Positions 18,441 to 29,213 of a DNA stretch of 64,000 bases are shown here, in pieces (the stretch's first letter is position 1; each line of letters starts with the position of its first letter). The stretch spans positions 206,501 to 270,500 of the forward strand of contig NZ_JTDI01000002.1 of assembly GCF_000802225.1 (NCBI RefSeq), given 5' to 3'. Source of the stretch: Novosphingobium malaysiense (GTDB lineage: Bacteria > Pseudomonadota > Alphaproteobacteria > Sphingomonadales > Sphingomonadaceae). The position numbers and the translations under genes were made by a program. The notes beneath the pieces were generated by a model. It did no database searches and was not told where the DNA came from. It was given only the letters and a program-made list of their open reading frames with translations.

Positions 18441-19964
18441 ATGACTGCATCGCGCCGTACCTTCGCCATCATTTCGCACCCCGACGCGGGTAAGACCACG
18501 CTGACCGAAAAGCTTCTGCTGCAAGGCGGTGCGATCCACCTTGCCGGCGAGGTCAAGGCCCGCGGGCAGGCGCGGCGTGCGCGGTCCGACTGGATGAAGA
18601 TCGAGCAGCAGCGTGGCATCTCCGTCACCAGTTCCGTCATGACCTTCGAGCGCGACGGCATCACTTTCAACTTGCTCGACACACCGGGTCACGAGGACTT
18701 CTCGGAAGATACCTACCGTACGCTCACCGCGGTCGATTCGGCGATCATGGTGATCGACGCGGCCAAGGGCATCGAGCCGCAGACGCGCAAGCTGTTCGAG
18801 GTCTGCCGCCTGCGGTCGGTGCCGATCATCACCTTCGTCAACAAGGTCGACCGCGAAGGTCGGGCCTGTTTCGACCTGCTGGACGAAGTGGCGGACATGC
18901 TGGCGCTCGATGTCTGCCCGATGTCCTGGCCGGTCGGCATGGGTGGCCTGTTCGAGGGCATCCTCGATCTCGGCACGGGCAAGGTCAGCCGGCCCGAAGG
19001 CGGCTCGCGCGAGTTCCTCGGCAAGGTCGATGAGAACGCGGAGCTTCCCGGGGAAGTGGCCGAGGAAGTCGAACTGGCGCAGGTCGGCTATCCCGAATTC
19101 GATATCGATGCCTATCGCGGCGGGGACCTGACACCGGTCTATTTCGGTTCGGCGCTCAAGAATTTTGGCGTGGTCGAGCTGATCGAGGCCATTGCCAATT
19201 TCGCCCCGCCGCCGCGCCCGCAGCCGACCGAAGCAGGCCCCGTGGAGCCGGACAACAAGGAAGTGTCGGGCTTCATTTTCAAGGTGCAGGCCAACATGGA
19301 TCCGATGCACCGTGACCGCATCGCCTTCATGCGACTGGTCTCCGGCACCTTCAAGCGCGGGATGAAGCTGACGCCGTCGGGGCTGGGAAAGCCGATTGCC
19401 GTGCACTCGCCGATCATGTTCTTCGCGCAGGACCGCGAGATCGCCGACAGCGCCGAGCCGGGCGACATCATCGGCATCCCCAACCACGGTACGCTCCGGG
19501 TGGGCGATACGCTGTCGGAGAAGAACCAGATCCGCTTTACCGGCCTTCCCAACTTCGCGCCGGAAATCCTGCGCCGCGTCGCACTCAAGGACCCGACCAA
19601 GACCAAGCAGTTGCGCAAGGCGCTGGACGATCTTTCCGAGGAAGGGGTGATCCAGGTCTTCTATCCCGAGATCGGCGCGCAATGGATCGTGGGCGTGGTC
19701 GGCCAGCTCCAGCTCGACGTGCTGATCTCGCGGCTGGAGGCGGAATACAAGGTCGAGGCGATGCTGGAAGCGGCGCCTTTCGACACCGCACGCTGGATCA
19801 AGGGCAGTGACAGGGCGCTCGACGAGTTTGCCGAGTTCAACAAGATGAACCTCGCCAAGGACCGCGACGGCGACCCGGTGTTCATGGCAAGGTCGGCCTG
19901 GGACGTCGGTTACCAGCGGGAGCGCAATCCGGACCTGACTTTCAGTGCCACGAAGGAACGTTGA
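18441..19964 (+). CDS. prfC: Peptide chain release factor 3
   Basis: A 507-residue translational GTPase that removes RF1/RF2 from the ribosome. It has the G1 motif HPDAGKTT (about residues 13-20), DTPGHEDF (G3), NKVDRE (G4), then OB and C-terminal domains. Length is slightly below the E. coli protein (529). It starts 35 nt after the preceding SDR gene. Confidence 0.95.
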   Translation: MTASRRTFAIISHPDAGKTTLTEKLLLQGGAIHLAGEVKARGQARRARSDWMKIEQQRGISVTSSVMTFERDGITFNLLDTPGHEDFSEDTYRTLTAVDSAIMVIDAAKGIEPQTRKLFEVCRLRSVPIITFVNKVDREGRACFDLLDEVADMLALDVCPMSWPVGMGGLFEGILDLGTGKVSRPEGGSREFLGKVDENAELPGEVAEEVELAQVGYPEFDIDAYRGGDLTPVYFGSALKNFGVVELIEAIANFAPPPRPQPTEAGPVEPDNKEVSGFIFKVQANMDPMHRDRIAFMRLVSGTFKRGMKLTPSGLGKPIAVHSPIMFFAQDREIADSAEPGDIIGIPNHGTLRVGDTLSEKNQIRFTGLPNFAPEILRRVALKDPTKTKQLRKALDDLSEEGVIQVFYPEIGAQWIVGVVGQLQLDVLISRLEAEYKVEAMLEAAPFDTARWIKGSDRALDEFAEFNKMNLAKDRDGDPVFMARSAWDVGYQRERNPDLTFSATKER

Positions 19965-20082
19965 ACACCGCTGACGGGAACCGAGCACAAGGCCTGCGCA
20001 TTGGCGGAGGGGTCCGCATTGGCAATTGGGCGCGCGCGGGCCTAAGTTGCTCGATGCCAGCAGATCGCTCGAGGCCCCCAGA

Positions 20083-20790
20083 TTGCAGATCAAGTTTGCC
20101 AGCTACAACATCCACAAGGCCGTAGGACTGGACCGGCGCCGCGACCACGAGAGGATTCTGCGGATCCTTCGTGAGGTCGACGCCGACATCATCGCCTTGC
20201 AGGAAGTGGACCGCAGGTTCGGCCGCCGGATGGCCGTGCTGCCACTCGATGCCATCCATGCCGCCACCGATTACGTGCCGGTTCCGCTGTCGATGAAGCC
20301 CGACAGCCTGGGATGGCATGGCAATGCCCTGCTCGTGCGCAAGGGCATTGAATTGATCGAGGCTGCCCCGGTGCCTCTTCCGGTGCTGGAACCGCGCGGG
20401 GCCATCCGGGCCGATTTCGCAGTGGATGGACGGCGCATCCGGACTATCGGGATGCATCTGGATCTTTCCGGCCTGCGCCGCAGGCATCAGGTGCGCAGCG
20501 TGCTCGACCACTGCGCGGATTGCGACCATCACGTTCCCACGGTGATGATGGGAGACCTCAACGAGTGGTCCCAGCACGGGGGGTGCCTGCAGGAATTCCA
20601 TCACGGGGCGTGGAAGGTCCTGTCTCCCGGCCGCAGTTTTCCCTCGCGCCGGCCCATCGCCCGCCTCGATCGCATCATTGTTTCGGCGGAATGGCAGGTT
20701 CTGGGAACCAATGTGCATCATAGCCCGTTGTCAGCGACAGGTTCTGACCACCTTCCGGTCTTTGCCTCTCTCGCATTGCCTAAAAAATAG
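20083..20790 (+). CDS. Endonuclease/exonuclease/phosphatase family protein
   Basis: A 235-residue EEP-fold protein. FASYNIHKAVG opens the fold, ALQEVDRR holds the metal-binding Glu, VMMGDLNEW the catalytic Asp/Asn pair, and SDHLPVFA the final His. Substrate could be DNA, RNA or a phospholipid. Start is uncertain: the frame offers only TTG codons (20026, 20047, 20083); I choose 20083 because the family usually begins just before FASYN. Confidence 0.82.
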   Translation: MQIKFASYNIHKAVGLDRRRDHERILRILREVDADIIALQEVDRRFGRRMAVLPLDAIHAATDYVPVPLSMKPDSLGWHGNALLVRKGIELIEAAPVPLPVLEPRGAIRADFAVDGRRIRTIGMHLDLSGLRRRHQVRSVLDHCADCDHHVPTVMMGDLNEWSQHGGCLQEFHHGAWKVLSPGRSFPSRRPIARLDRIIVSAEWQVLGTNVHHSPLSATGSDHLPVFASLALPKK

Positions 20791-20875
20791 GCAGCTGCTC
20801 AGGAATCGGGCGGTACAGTGTGCCTGATCTGCGGTAATCGGCGCCTCGGTGCCTTGAATCTTGCCGATTGGTAAA

Positions 20876-20893
20876 TTGGCACACCCTTTGCTT
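20876..20893 (+). promoter_or_regulatory. Sigma54 promoter of glnK-amtB
   Basis: TTGGCACACCCTTTGCTT matches the sigma54 -24/-12 consensus (TGGCAC, then TTGC) with exact spacing between the GG and GC pairs. The expected transcript start, near 20903, leaves a leader of about 40 nt before the PII gene. Upstream, GGCGCC and GGTGCC at 20840-20853 may be part of an NtrC site, but the fit is weak. Confidence 0.8.
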
Positions 20894-20929
20894 TGTCTAT
20901 CCACAGCCGGCGCTGGGGCCGGTGGCTAA

Positions 20930-21280
<351 letters not shown>

Positions 21281-21294
21281 GGAGGGTAACCACG

Positions 21295-22620
21295 ATGAAC
21301 CGCAAGATTCTCTGCGGCGCCGGCGCTCTTGGTGCGTCGCTGTTCGCCGCCATGCCCGCCTGGGCACAGATGCAGGCTGCCGAATCGGCGCCGGCTGTAG
21401 CCAATCCCGGCAACAACGCCTGGATGATGACCGCGACCATTCTGGTCCTGCTCATGATCCTTCCCGGCCTTGCCCTGTTCTACGGCGGTCTGACCCGCTC
21501 GAAGAACATGCTTTCCACCATGACCCAGGTCGGTGCCGCCGCTGCGTTGGCCATGCTGATCTGGGTGATCTACGGCTACTCGACCGCGTTCGGTCCGGAA
21601 GGCAACGCCTTCTTCAGCTGGGGCAACCTGTTCCTCGCGAACACCACGCCGGACAGCACCGCTGCAACGTTCTCCGATGAAGTCATCAGCGAGTACGTTT
21701 TCATCTGCTTCCAGATGACCTTCGCTGCAATTACTGCCGCACTGGTCCTGGGTGCCACCGTCGAGCGCATGAAGTTCTCGGCTGTGATGGCGTTTACGGC
21801 TGTCTGGTTGACGATCGTCTATTTCCCGATCGCGCACATGGTCTGGGCAGGTGGCGGCCTTCTCTTCGAGATGGGCGCTCTCGACTTCGCCGGCGGTACC
21901 GTCGTGCACATCAACGCCGGCGTCTCGGCGCTGGTAGCTGCGATGATCCTCGGCAAGCGCAAGGGCTATCCCGCCGAGCCGATGCCGCCGCACTCGCTGA
22001 CGCTGACCATGGTCGGCACCGGCCTGCTGTGGGTGGGCTGGTTCGGCTTCAACGCCGGTTCCGAACTCGAAGCCGACGGCACCGCCGGCCTCGCCATGAT
22101 CAACACTTTCGTCGCTACCGCTTCGGCCGGTCTGTTCTGGATGCTCGCTGAAAAGTTCAGCGGTCACAAGGGCTCGGCCCTGGGCTTTTGCTCGGGCATC
22201 ATCGCCGGTCTGGTCGCTGTTACCCCGGCTGCCGGCAACTCGGGTCCGTTCGGCGCGATTGTGCTTGGCGCCGTTGCCTCGATCATCTGCTTCATCATGG
22301 TCTCCAAGGTGAAGCCGGCCTTCGGGTACGACGACTCGCTCGACGCTTTCGGCATCCACGGCATCGGCGGCATCGTCGGCGCCATCGGCACCGGCATTGT
22401 CTATCAGCCGGGCCTCGGCGGTCCGGGAGACGGCTCGGTCGCCATGGGTGCTCAGGTCTGGATCCAGATCCAGGCAGTGCTCGTCTCGATCGTCTGGGCT
22501 GCCATCGGCACCGCAATCGCGATCTTCATCGCCAAGTTGATCACCGGCCTGCGCGTCACTCCCGAAGTCGAACAGGAAGGTCTCGACATCGGCGAGCATG
22601 GCGAGCGCGCCTACAACTAA
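21295..22620 (+). CDS. amtB: Ammonium transporter
   Basis: A 441-residue Amt/MEP/Rh channel with a cleavable signal peptide (AMPAWAQ near residue 25) and eleven expected membrane helices. The family motif around FGFNAGSE and the pore region with AFGIHGIGG (a twin-His site residue) are visible. GGAGGG precedes ATG 21295. Transported species is ammonium/ammonia; regulation by the adjacent PII protein is expected. Confidence 0.97.
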   Translation: MNRKILCGAGALGASLFAAMPAWAQMQAAESAPAVANPGNNAWMMTATILVLLMILPGLALFYGGLTRSKNMLSTMTQVGAAAALAMLIWVIYGYSTAFGPEGNAFFSWGNLFLANTTPDSTAATFSDEVISEYVFICFQMTFAAITAALVLGATVERMKFSAVMAFTAVWLTIVYFPIAHMVWAGGGLLFEMGALDFAGGTVVHINAGVSALVAAMILGKRKGYPAEPMPPHSLTLTMVGTGLLWVGWFGFNAGSELEADGTAGLAMINTFVATASAGLFWMLAEKFSGHKGSALGFCSGIIAGLVAVTPAAGNSGPFGAIVLGAVASIICFIMVSKVKPAFGYDDSLDAFGIHGIGGIVGAIGTGIVYQPGLGGPGDGSVAMGAQVWIQIQAVLVSIVWAAIGTAIAIFIAKLITGLRVTPEVEQEGLDIGEHGERAYN

Positions 22621-22710
22621 GACTTACGAGTTTGGCGGCGGCGGGTACTTCCTCCTCTCCTCCCACCTGTCGTCGCCAACAGATGTTCCTCCTGCGAACA
22701 TAACCTCAAT

Positions 22711-22743
22711 GGGCCGGAGCCAGCCGCTCCGGCCCTTTTTTCT
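22711..22743 (+). terminator. Intrinsic terminator after amtB
   Basis: A perfect 10-bp GC-rich stem (22711-22720 with 22726-22735), loop CAGCC, then TTTTTTCTTT. It separates glnK-amtB from the second PII gene. Confidence 0.92.
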
Positions 22744-22871
22744 TTGGCCGGTTACACGGGAAGCGCGGTTTTTCTTTCCTGCGGTCCTACAATGTGGAAC
22801 ACTATTACGGCAGGGCGACGTCACGCCGCTCGGCGGATCTATGGCAACGTGCAGGGAAGCGGGGGGTAGCC

Positions 22872-23210
22872 ATGAAGTTCGTCACCGCCATCATCAAGCC
22901 TTTCAAGTTCACCGAGGTGAAGGAAGCGCTCGCCGAGGCGGGGATCCTGGGGCTCACCGTCACGGAAGTAAGCGGATACGGGCGGCAGAAAGGCCAGAGC
23001 GAGGTCTATCGCGGCGCGGAATACACCTCGAGCATGTTGCCCAAGCTCAAGCTGGAAATGGCCGTGCCCGATGCTATCGAGGCGAAGGTCCTCGAGGTGG
23101 TGCGCCAGGCGGCGAACAACCAGGAAATCGGGGACGGAAAGATTTTCGTGTTCGAGCTGTCCGACGCGGTCCGCATCCGGACCGGGGAACGCGGCGAACT
23201 GGCTCTCTAG
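22872..23210 (+). CDS. Nitrogen regulatory protein PII (second copy)
   Basis: A second 112-residue PII protein, closely similar to the first, with Tyr51 in YRGAEY and VRIRTGE near the end. It lies after the amtB terminator, so it has its own promoter; I see no sigma54 site in the 128 bp before it. It may be a GlnK paralog or serve as a GlnB-like sensor; glnA, usually beside glnB, is not adjacent. Its stop is 1 nt from the stop of the converging gene at 23212. Confidence 0.93.
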   Translation: MKFVTAIIKPFKFTEVKEALAEAGILGLTVTEVSGYGRQKGQSEVYRGAEYTSSMLPKLKLEMAVPDAIEAKVLEVVRQAANNQEIGDGKIFVFELSDAVRIRTGERGELAL

Positions 23211-23211
23211 G

Positions 23212-23640
23212 TCATTTTCCCGCTGCGAGCATGTCGATCAACTGGCGTACGGGCGTGACATCGTAGCCGGCCGCTGCCGCCTTCGAGGCGATCGCCGCCG
23301 GGTTGTCGCCGGCCTTGGCACGTGCCAGCGCCCACAGCAGGGTCGAGCGGGTTCCCGAACGGCAGTAGGCCAGCACCGGGCCCTGCGCGCTTTCGAGAGC
23401 TTCATGCATGGCGTCGACCTGGGCCTGGCTGAATCCCGCATGAGTCACGGGAATCGCGACGTAGTCGATTCCCGCATCGCGTGCGGCCGCTTCGATTTCG
23501 GAGCCGGGCGTCTGGTCGTCGCTTTCGCCTTCCGGACGATTGTTGATGATCCGTGCGATCCCCATCGTCTTGGCCTGCGCCACGGCGTCCTTGTCGATCT
23601 GCGGGCTTGCAAATACGGTGTCGGTGATCTGGCGGAACAT
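23212..23640 (-). CDS. DUF442/TIGR01244-family phosphatase-like protein
   Basis: A 142-residue protein of the beta-lactamase-hydrolase-like group (DUF442, TIGR01244), which has a protein-tyrosine-phosphatase fold. The active-site loop CRSGTRS (about residues 95-101) fits the C-x5-R pattern. In other bacteria the domain is fused to sulfur dioxygenase-like proteins (Blh) and linked to sulfide detoxification; here it stands alone, so the substrate is unknown. Confidence 0.87.
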   Translation of the reverse strand: MFRQITDTVFASPQIDKDAVAQAKTMGIARIINNRPEGESDDQTPGSEIEAAARDAGIDYVAIPVTHAGFSQAQVDAMHEALESAQGPVLAYCRSGTRSTLLWALARAKAGDNPAAIASKAAAAGYDVTPVRQLIDMLAAGK

Positions 23641-23935
23641 GGATTTCTCCGTAAAAAGGACCGTTTGGAGCCCAATCGAGCTCTTGCACTGCGACCTTCA
23701 ATACCCGGTAGACCGAACATGCAAGGCAAATAGCAGGTTAAAATCTTTCGGCGGCTGCGACCTATTCGAAATAGCCACGTATTTGTGTTCGCTATTGGGC
23801 GCAGACTCGTGTAAGAGGCATGATTGCAGGAAAGGGTTGGGCCATGATCCCGGCTCCTTACCTGACGCCCGGCGCGGTTTCGTCCACGTGTCCGGGCGAA
23901 TGCTTTTGGGGCGTTGTGAAGGTACGTTCGTAAAG

Positions 23936-24682
23936 ATGGGTTTTGATAGAGGTCGTCGCGGAAGGGGACGCGACAAGCGGGATCGGTTTGGAGAGGACGA
24001 TTTCGATCCGTTCTTCGGCGGTCAGGATCGTTTCGGTGGCCAGGATCGCTTCGGCGGTGGTGACCGATTTGGCGGAGGCGATCGTTTCGGCGGCGGTGGC
24101 GACGACCGCGGCGGCGGTTTCGGCGGTGGCCCGCGCGGCGGCGGTGGCGGTCGTGGTGGTTTCGGCGGCGGCCCGCGTGGCGGCGGCATGCCTGCCCAGG
24201 TCGTCGGACAGGGCAAGGGCACGGTCAAGTTCTTCAACTCTGCAAAAGGCTTCGGCTTCATTCAGCGTGATGAAGGCGGCGACGATGTGTTCGTGCACAT
24301 CAGCGCAGTCGAACGCGCCGGCCTGGAAGGCCTGGCAGAGGGGCAGGAACTGGAATTCCAGCTCGTCGATCGCGGCGGCAAGATTTCCGCCAGCGACCTG
24401 GTGGTCGTGGGCGACGTGATCCCGGTCGAAAAGCGCGAAGCGGCGCCGCAGCGCCAGCTGACCGGCGAACGGGCAACCGGCACGGTCAAGTTCTTCAACT
24501 CGATGAAGGGTTTCGGCTTCATCACCCGCGATGATGGGCAGGCTGACGCTTTCGTCCACATCAGCGCCGTGGAGCGTTCGGGCATGCCGGGCCTCAACGA
24601 AGGCGACCGGGTGGAATTCGACATCGAGGTCGATCGACGAGGCAAGTACTCGGCGGTCAACCTTGTGCCGCATCAGGGTTGA
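23936..24682 (+). CDS. Double cold-shock-domain protein with Gly/Arg-rich N-terminus
   Basis: A 248-residue protein with an N-terminal Gly/Arg/Asp-rich region (residues 1-85, with repeats of DRFGG and PRGGG) and two cold-shock domains (about 93-160 and 178-245). Each has the RNA-binding motifs KGFGFI and VFVHIS or AFVHIS. RNA chaperone is the likely role. A leader of up to 295 nt precedes it, as often for cold-shock mRNAs; a CTATT-CGA-AATAG palindrome is at 23762-23774. Start ATG 23936 has a weak ribosome site. Confidence 0.9.
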   Translation: MGFDRGRRGRGRDKRDRFGEDDFDPFFGGQDRFGGQDRFGGGDRFGGGDRFGGGGDDRGGGFGGGPRGGGGGRGGFGGGPRGGGMPAQVVGQGKGTVKFFNSAKGFGFIQRDEGGDDVFVHISAVERAGLEGLAEGQELEFQLVDRGGKISASDLVVVGDVIPVEKREAAPQRQLTGERATGTVKFFNSMKGFGFITRDDGQADAFVHISAVERSGMPGLNEGDRVEFDIEVDRRGKYSAVNLVPHQG

Positions 24683-24740
24683 ACCTGCTCGCTCTGCTCC
24701 CGGTGGTTTGACCGGGAGGTTGCAAAAGCATAAATGCGCG

Positions 24741-24778
24741 CAAATGGCGGTCCGGTAAGGGCCGCCATTTGTCGTTTC
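24741..24778 (+). terminator. Terminator-like hairpin after the cold-shock gene
   Basis: CAAATGGCGG (24741-24750) and CCGCCATTTG (24762-24771) form a perfect 10-bp stem, then TCGTTTCC. A smaller 8-bp stem without T run lies just before it (24697-24718). Confidence 0.6.
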
Positions 24779-24817
24779 CGATCTTCACATCACACTACAG
24801 TTTCAAGGAATGCCGAC

Positions 24818-26008
24818 ATGTCGATCACACCGCTGATGCCTGTTTATCCCCGTTGCGGCGTTCGGCCCGTGCGCGGAGAACATTGCCATCTCATCAGCGA
24901 GGACGGTCGCCGATTCCTGGACTTTGCCAGCGGCATCGCCGTCAATGCCCTCGGGCATTCGCACAAGGGGCTGATCGGCGCGATCCAGAAGCAGGCCGAG
25001 ACGCTCATGCATGTCTCCAATCTCTATGGCAGCCCGCAGGGGGAGAAGATTGCCCAGCGGCTGGTCGATCTGACATTCGCCGATACCGTGTTCTTCACCA
25101 ATTCCGGTGCAGAAGCGGTGGAATGCGCTATCAAGACCGCGCGCGCCTATCACCAGTCCGTGGGCAACGAGGACAAGTTTGAACTGATCACGTTCAACAA
25201 TGCCTTCCATGGCCGTACGATGGCGACCATCAGCGCATCCAGCCAGGACAAGATGCACAAGGGCTTCCTGCCCCTGCTTCCCGGCTTCAAGTATTGCGAT
25301 TTCAACGACCTCGAGGCGGCCAAGGCGGCCATCGGCCCCAACACCGCCGGCTTCCTGGTCGAGCCGATCCAGGGCGAAGGTGGGATTCGCGAGGCTAGCG
25401 ATGAATTCCTGCAGGGCCTGCGCAAGCTGTGCGACGAACATGACCTGATGCTGGTGCTTGACGAAGTGCAGAGCGGTGTCGGCCGCGCCGGCACTTTCTA
25501 TGCCTACGAGCAGTACGGCATCGAGCCCGACATCATGGCGACGGCCAAGGGTATCGGCGGCGGCTTCCCGGTGGGGGCCTGCCTCGCGACCGAAAAGGCT
25601 GCCCGCGGCATGGTGTTCGGCACGCACGGGTCCACGTATGGCGGCAACCCCTTCGCCATGGCGGCAGTCGGAGCCATACTGGACGTAGTGCCCGACGAGA
25701 CGTTCCTCGCGGAGGTGCGGGCGAAGGGTGACCGGCTCAAGGCGCGCATCGAGCAGTTCATCGGCAACTACCCCGAGCTGTTCGAGGGCGTGCGCGGGCG
25801 TGGCCTGTTCATCGGCATCAAACTCAAGACTGAACCGCGGCCTTTCGTGGCGCATCTGCGGGACAATCACGGAGTTCTGACGGTTGCCGCGGGCGACAAC
25901 GTGGTCCGTGTCTTGCCGCCGCTCGTGATCGATGACAGCCACATCGACGAATTCATGGAAAAGCTGTCCGCAGGAGCGGAGAGTTACCAGCCGCAGGAGG
26001 CGGGGTGA
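24818..26008 (+). CDS. argD: Acetylornithine aminotransferase
   Basis: A 396-residue class III PLP aminotransferase for arginine synthesis. It contains [21 protein letters not shown], the [12 protein letters not shown] segment with the PLP-binding Asp, and the Schiff-base Lys in [11 protein letters not shown] 24818 is chosen, after a weak AAGGAA ribosome site; upstream in-frame codons are not conserved. First gene of argD-argF-hslO. Confidence 0.95.
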   Translation: MSITPLMPVYPRCGVRPVRGEHCHLISEDGRRFLDFASGIAVNALGHSHKGLIGAIQKQAETLMHVSNLYGSPQGEKIAQRLVDLTFADTVFFTNSGAEAVECAIKTARAYHQSVGNEDKFELITFNNAFHGRTMATISASSQDKMHKGFLPLLPGFKYCDFNDLEAAKAAIGPNTAGFLVEPIQGEGGIREASDEFLQGLRKLCDEHDLMLVLDEVQSGVGRAGTFYAYEQYGIEPDIMATAKGIGGGFPVGACLATEKAARGMVFGTHGSTYGGNPFAMAAVGAILDVVPDETFLAEVRAKGDRLKARIEQFIGNYPELFEGVRGRGLFIGIKLKTEPRPFVAHLRDNHGVLTVAAGDNVVRVLPPLVIDDSHIDEFMEKLSAGAESYQPQEAG

Positions 26009-26934
26009 TGGCGCATGACTTCCTGAGCTTGTCCGATGCCGGCGGCGATGCGCTGGCCGCCATGATCAATGACGCCATGGACCGCAAGTCGCTGCGCAAG
26101 GACTGGGCCAAGGCGCGCCCCGACATGGATGCGCCGCTTGCGGGGCATGTTCTGGCAATGATCTTCGAGAAGAATTCCACGCGCACGCGGGTGTCGTTCG
26201 ACATGGCCATGCGCCAACTCGGCGGGTCGGCGCTGATCATGGAATCGGGAAGCACGCAGCTTGGTCGCGGCGAAACCGTGGCGGACACGGCGCGCGTCCT
26301 CAGCCGCATGGTCGATGCGATCATGATCCGGACCGATGACCACGCCAAGATCGAGGAACTGGCACACTATGCCGATGTGCCGGTGATCAATGGCCTCACC
26401 GACCTTTCGCATCCCTGCCAGATCGTTGCGGACCTGCTGACGGTGGTCGAGCAGGGCTTCGCGTTGCCCGGGCTCCAGATGGCCTGGCTGGGAGACGGCA
26501 ACAACGTCGCAAATTCGCTGATCGAGGCGGCGGGCCTCATGAAGTTCACCATCCGCATCGGTGGTCCTCCGGGCTACGAGCCGGATGTCGGCTTCATCGA
26601 GCGCGCACGCGCCGCCGGTGGCGAAGTGATCCTGACCAATGATCCCCGCGAGGCGGTCTCCGGGGCGCAGATCGTCGTGACGGATACCTGGGTCTCCATG
26701 GGGCAGCCCGGCGGCGAAAAGCATGTGGCGGCCATGCAGCCCTATCAGGTCAATGCCGATCTCATGGCGCTGGCCGCACCGGCAGCCCGGTTTCTGCACT
26801 GTCTGCCGGCGCACCGTAACGAGGAAGTTACCGACGAAGTGATCGACGGGCATCAGTCGGTGGTCTGGGATGAAGCCGAAAACCGCATTCACGCACAGAA
26901 GTCTGTCCTGCTCTGGGCTTTGGAAAAGCTGTGA
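26008..26934 (+). CDS. argF: Ornithine carbamoyltransferase
   Basis: A 308-residue transcarbamylase forming citrulline from ornithine and carbamoyl phosphate. Motifs: STRTRVSF (carbamoyl phosphate loop), HPCQ in the middle, and HCLPAHR near residue 265 (ornithine site). The ATG overlaps the argD stop as TGATG, so the two are translationally coupled. A GTG 3 nt earlier is an alternative start. Confidence 0.96.
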   Translation: MAHDFLSLSDAGGDALAAMINDAMDRKSLRKDWAKARPDMDAPLAGHVLAMIFEKNSTRTRVSFDMAMRQLGGSALIMESGSTQLGRGETVADTARVLSRMVDAIMIRTDDHAKIEELAHYADVPVINGLTDLSHPCQIVADLLTVVEQGFALPGLQMAWLGDGNNVANSLIEAAGLMKFTIRIGGPPGYEPDVGFIERARAAGGEVILTNDPREAVSGAQIVVTDTWVSMGQPGGEKHVAAMQPYQVNADLMALAAPAARFLHCLPAHRNEEVTDEVIDGHQSVVWDEAENRIHAQKSVLLWALEKL

Positions 26935-27836
26935 CCGACGACTATCTGATCCGCCACGACACCGGTTTCGACCGGGTGCTGGCCTTTTCGGTTCCCGCCC
27001 GGCATGCGCGGGGACGGGTCGTACGGCTCGGTCCCGTGCTGGAGACCGTTCTTTCGGCGCACGATTATCCTCCCGTCATCAAGCATCTGCTTGCCGAAGC
27101 CCTGGTGTTGACCGCCTTGATGGGAGCGCTCCTCAAGGAAGAGGGGTCGCAAATGACCATTCAGGCCCAGTCGGAGGGCGCCCCGGTCGATTTGCTGGTC
27201 TGCGATTACCGAGATGGGGAGGTGCGCGGTTACGTGCGCCACGACGATGCGGCGCTTGAAGGCCTGAGCGAAAACCCGAACCTGGAAGCGCTGTTCGGCA
27301 AGGGCTATCTGGCGATAACCTTCGATCTGGCTGCCACCGGGGAGAGATACCAGGGCGTCGTTCCGCTGGAAGGGGAGTCGCTGGCCCAGGCCTGCGAAAC
27401 CTACTTTGCGCAGTCCGAGCAGATTCCCTCGCTCATCCGCGTGGCGGTCCGGACGAACGGGCCGCGATGCAATGCAGGCGGTCTGCTGCTCCAGCACCTT
27501 CCCGACAGCGAGGAAGGCAAGGAACGGTTGCATGCCGGCGAGGAGCACCCGGACTGGGAACATGTATCTATCCTGGCTGCGACGATCCAGCCGGAGGAAC
27601 TGGTCGATCCCATACTCACTCTGGAACAGCTGATCTGGCGCCTGTTCCACGAGGAAGAGGAAGTGCGGGTCGAGCCGCTTGCACCCCTGGCGCGTGGGTG
27701 CCGGTGCACGGTGGAGCACTACCAGAAGATTCTCTCGCGTTTTCCGGAAGATCAAAGAGAAGAAATGCGCGATCCCGATGGACTAATTCCAGTCGATTGC
27801 GCATTTTGTTCCAAGATACTTCGGATACCCGCTTAA
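26931..27836 (+). CDS. hslO: Redox-regulated chaperone Hsp33
   Basis: A 301-residue Hsp33 with the C-terminal zinc/redox switch: CRC (about residues 259-261) and CAFC near the end. In the reduced state the four Cys bind zinc; oxidation activates the holdase. GTG start overlaps the argF stop (GTGA), making it the third gene of the arginine operon, an order seen often in alphaproteobacteria. Confidence 0.95.
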   Translation: MTDDYLIRHDTGFDRVLAFSVPARHARGRVVRLGPVLETVLSAHDYPPVIKHLLAEALVLTALMGALLKEEGSQMTIQAQSEGAPVDLLVCDYRDGEVRGYVRHDDAALEGLSENPNLEALFGKGYLAITFDLAATGERYQGVVPLEGESLAQACETYFAQSEQIPSLIRVAVRTNGPRCNAGGLLLQHLPDSEEGKERLHAGEEHPDWEHVSILAATIQPEELVDPILTLEQLIWRLFHEEEEVRVEPLAPLARGCRCTVEHYQKILSRFPEDQREEMRDPDGLIPVDCAFCSKILRIPA

Positions 27837-27933
27837 GGCCTGCTTCATCGGCAATGTGCTTAAGTTGCTGCAACTGGCATCGGTTACATGTAAAAGTGGA
27901 ATCTGTCGGAGGCGTTGGTTTCGGGGAACGAAG

Positions 27934-28335
27934 TTGAAAATTCGCTACGCAGTATTGTCCTTGGCGGCCATGGGGGGCGTCGCGGTTCCGGCATACAGCC
28001 AGAAGCCTTCATTGGGCATGCTCGATGAACTCGATAAAGGTGCGTGGGAGCTTCGCGAAAGAGGGGATGGCGCCGCCGTTCACAAACTGTGCGTCGAAAA
28101 CGGGCGCGAACTGATCCGGCTGAAGCACCGCGGAATGGCGTGCAGCAGCGTGGTGGTCGAAGACAAACCCGACGAAATCACGGTCCAGTATACCTGCCGG
28201 GGGCGGGGCTACGGCAGGACCCACATTAGGCGGGAGACTAATCGGCTTGTCCAGATCGACAGCCAGGGCATTGTGAACGGCCTGCCTTTTTCGCTGGTGG
28301 AGGAAGGACGAAGGGTCGGAGCCTGCCGCAACTGA
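27934..28335 (+). CDS. Small exported protein, DUF3617-like
   Basis: A 133-residue protein starting with TTG and a signal peptide (cleavage near VPAYSQ, about residue 22). The mature part has a GAWELRERG segment and Cys residues in KLCVEN, MACSSV, QYTCRG and GACRN, as in DUF3617 proteins of sphingomonads. Function of that family is unknown. A longer frame opens upstream at 27856, but TTG 27934 has a GGGGA ribosome site and starts directly at the signal peptide. Confidence 0.65.
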   Translation: MKIRYAVLSLAAMGGVAVPAYSQKPSLGMLDELDKGAWELRERGDGAAVHKLCVENGRELIRLKHRGMACSSVVVEDKPDEITVQYTCRGRGYGRTHIRRETNRLVQIDSQGIVNGLPFSLVEEGRRVGACRN

Positions 28336-28385
28336 TCCGATGCCTTTCCGTTGCCAGCATGACGCAACCGGCGTAGCGCAAAGCC

Positions 28386-29081
28386 ATGCAGAATTCTTCC
28401 TCCCCGCAAGCAAGGCAGGCTGTCGTGCTTCTGTCCGGCGGTCTCGATTCCATGGTCTCCGCCGGCATCGCGCGTGAATCCGGCTTCGAAATCAACGCGC
28501 TCACCATTGACTACAACCAGCGTCATCGCCGCGAAATCGAAGCGGCGGGAACGATCGCCCAGCATCTCGGTGCAAACCGTCACGTCGTGCTGCCGCTGGA
28601 TTTACGCCAGTTCGGCGGTTCCGCACTCACCGACGACATCGATGTGCCGAAGGAGGGTGTTGGCGACGATATCCCGGTCACTTACGTGCCTGCACGCAAC
28701 CTCGTGTTTCTCTCGCTCACACTGGCATGGGCCGAAGCCCTGGGCGCGCATGACATCTTTATCGGCGTCAATGCCCTCGATTATTCCGGCTATCCCGATT
28801 GCCGGCCCGAATTCATTGCCGCCTTCGAGAGCATAGCCGATCTGGCGACGAAGGCTGGCGCGCAGGGACAGAAAGTAAAAATTCACGCTCCACTGCAGTA
28901 TCTCGGCAAGGCCGACATCGCACGTGAAGCGGATCGCCTGGGGCTGGATGCCGGGATGAGCTGGTCCTGCTACGATCCGCAACCGGATGGCCGCGCCTGC
29001 GGGCTGTGCGACAGTTGTCGGCTGCGCAGGACGGGCTTTGCGGAAGCCGGTCTGGTCGACCCCACGCCCTACGCCGCCTGA
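28386..29081 (+). CDS. queC: 7-cyano-7-deazaguanine synthase
   Basis: A 231-residue QueC making preQ0 for queuosine. It has the PP-loop SGGLDS (about residues 17-22), [15 protein letters not shown] and the C-terminal zinc site of four Cys (SWSCYDP then CGLCDSC). queD and queE are not adjacent. The 50-nt gap before it is too short for a riboswitch that I could recognise. Confidence 0.96.
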   Translation: MQNSSSPQARQAVVLLSGGLDSMVSAGIARESGFEINALTIDYNQRHRREIEAAGTIAQHLGANRHVVLPLDLRQFGGSALTDDIDVPKEGVGDDIPVTYVPARNLVFLSLTLAWAEALGAHDIFIGVNALDYSGYPDCRPEFIAAFESIADLATKAGAQGQKVKIHAPLQYLGKADIAREADRLGLDAGMSWSCYDPQPDGRACGLCDSCRLRRTGFAEAGLVDPTPYAA

Positions 29082-29151
29082 AATCGCGTCGGCGCCGGTA
29101 CCGGGCGGGCTTCCAGTCGCCGGTTCCAGAGGCCTGTCGGAGTTCGCCTCA

Positions 29152-29190
29152 GGCAAAAGAAAAGGGGCCCGGATTTCTCCGGGCCCCAAT
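29152..29190 (-). terminator. Intrinsic terminator of the OmpA-family gene (queC side facing)
   Basis: A perfect 10-bp stem (29164-29173 with 29178-29187), loop TTTC. On the minus strand it is followed by TTTTCTTTT (to 29152). It ends the OmpA transcript; on the plus strand the flank is less T-rich, so it may also stop queC weakly. Confidence 0.88.
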
Positions 29191-29213
29191 TCTCTTGACC
29201 GTTGCCGGTTCGC

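Noticed and set aside
22744..22871. Sigma54 promoter for the second PII gene
   Set aside because: No GG-N10-GC pair in the right context was found; TGGCAACGTGCAGG has the wrong spacing.
24002..24190. CRISPR or tandem-repeat array
   Set aside because: The repeats are coding DRFGG and PRGGG codons of irregular spacing, with no unique spacers.
28336..28385. preQ1 riboswitch before queC
   Set aside because: Only 50 nt are available and no aptamer-like stem with an A-rich tail was seen.
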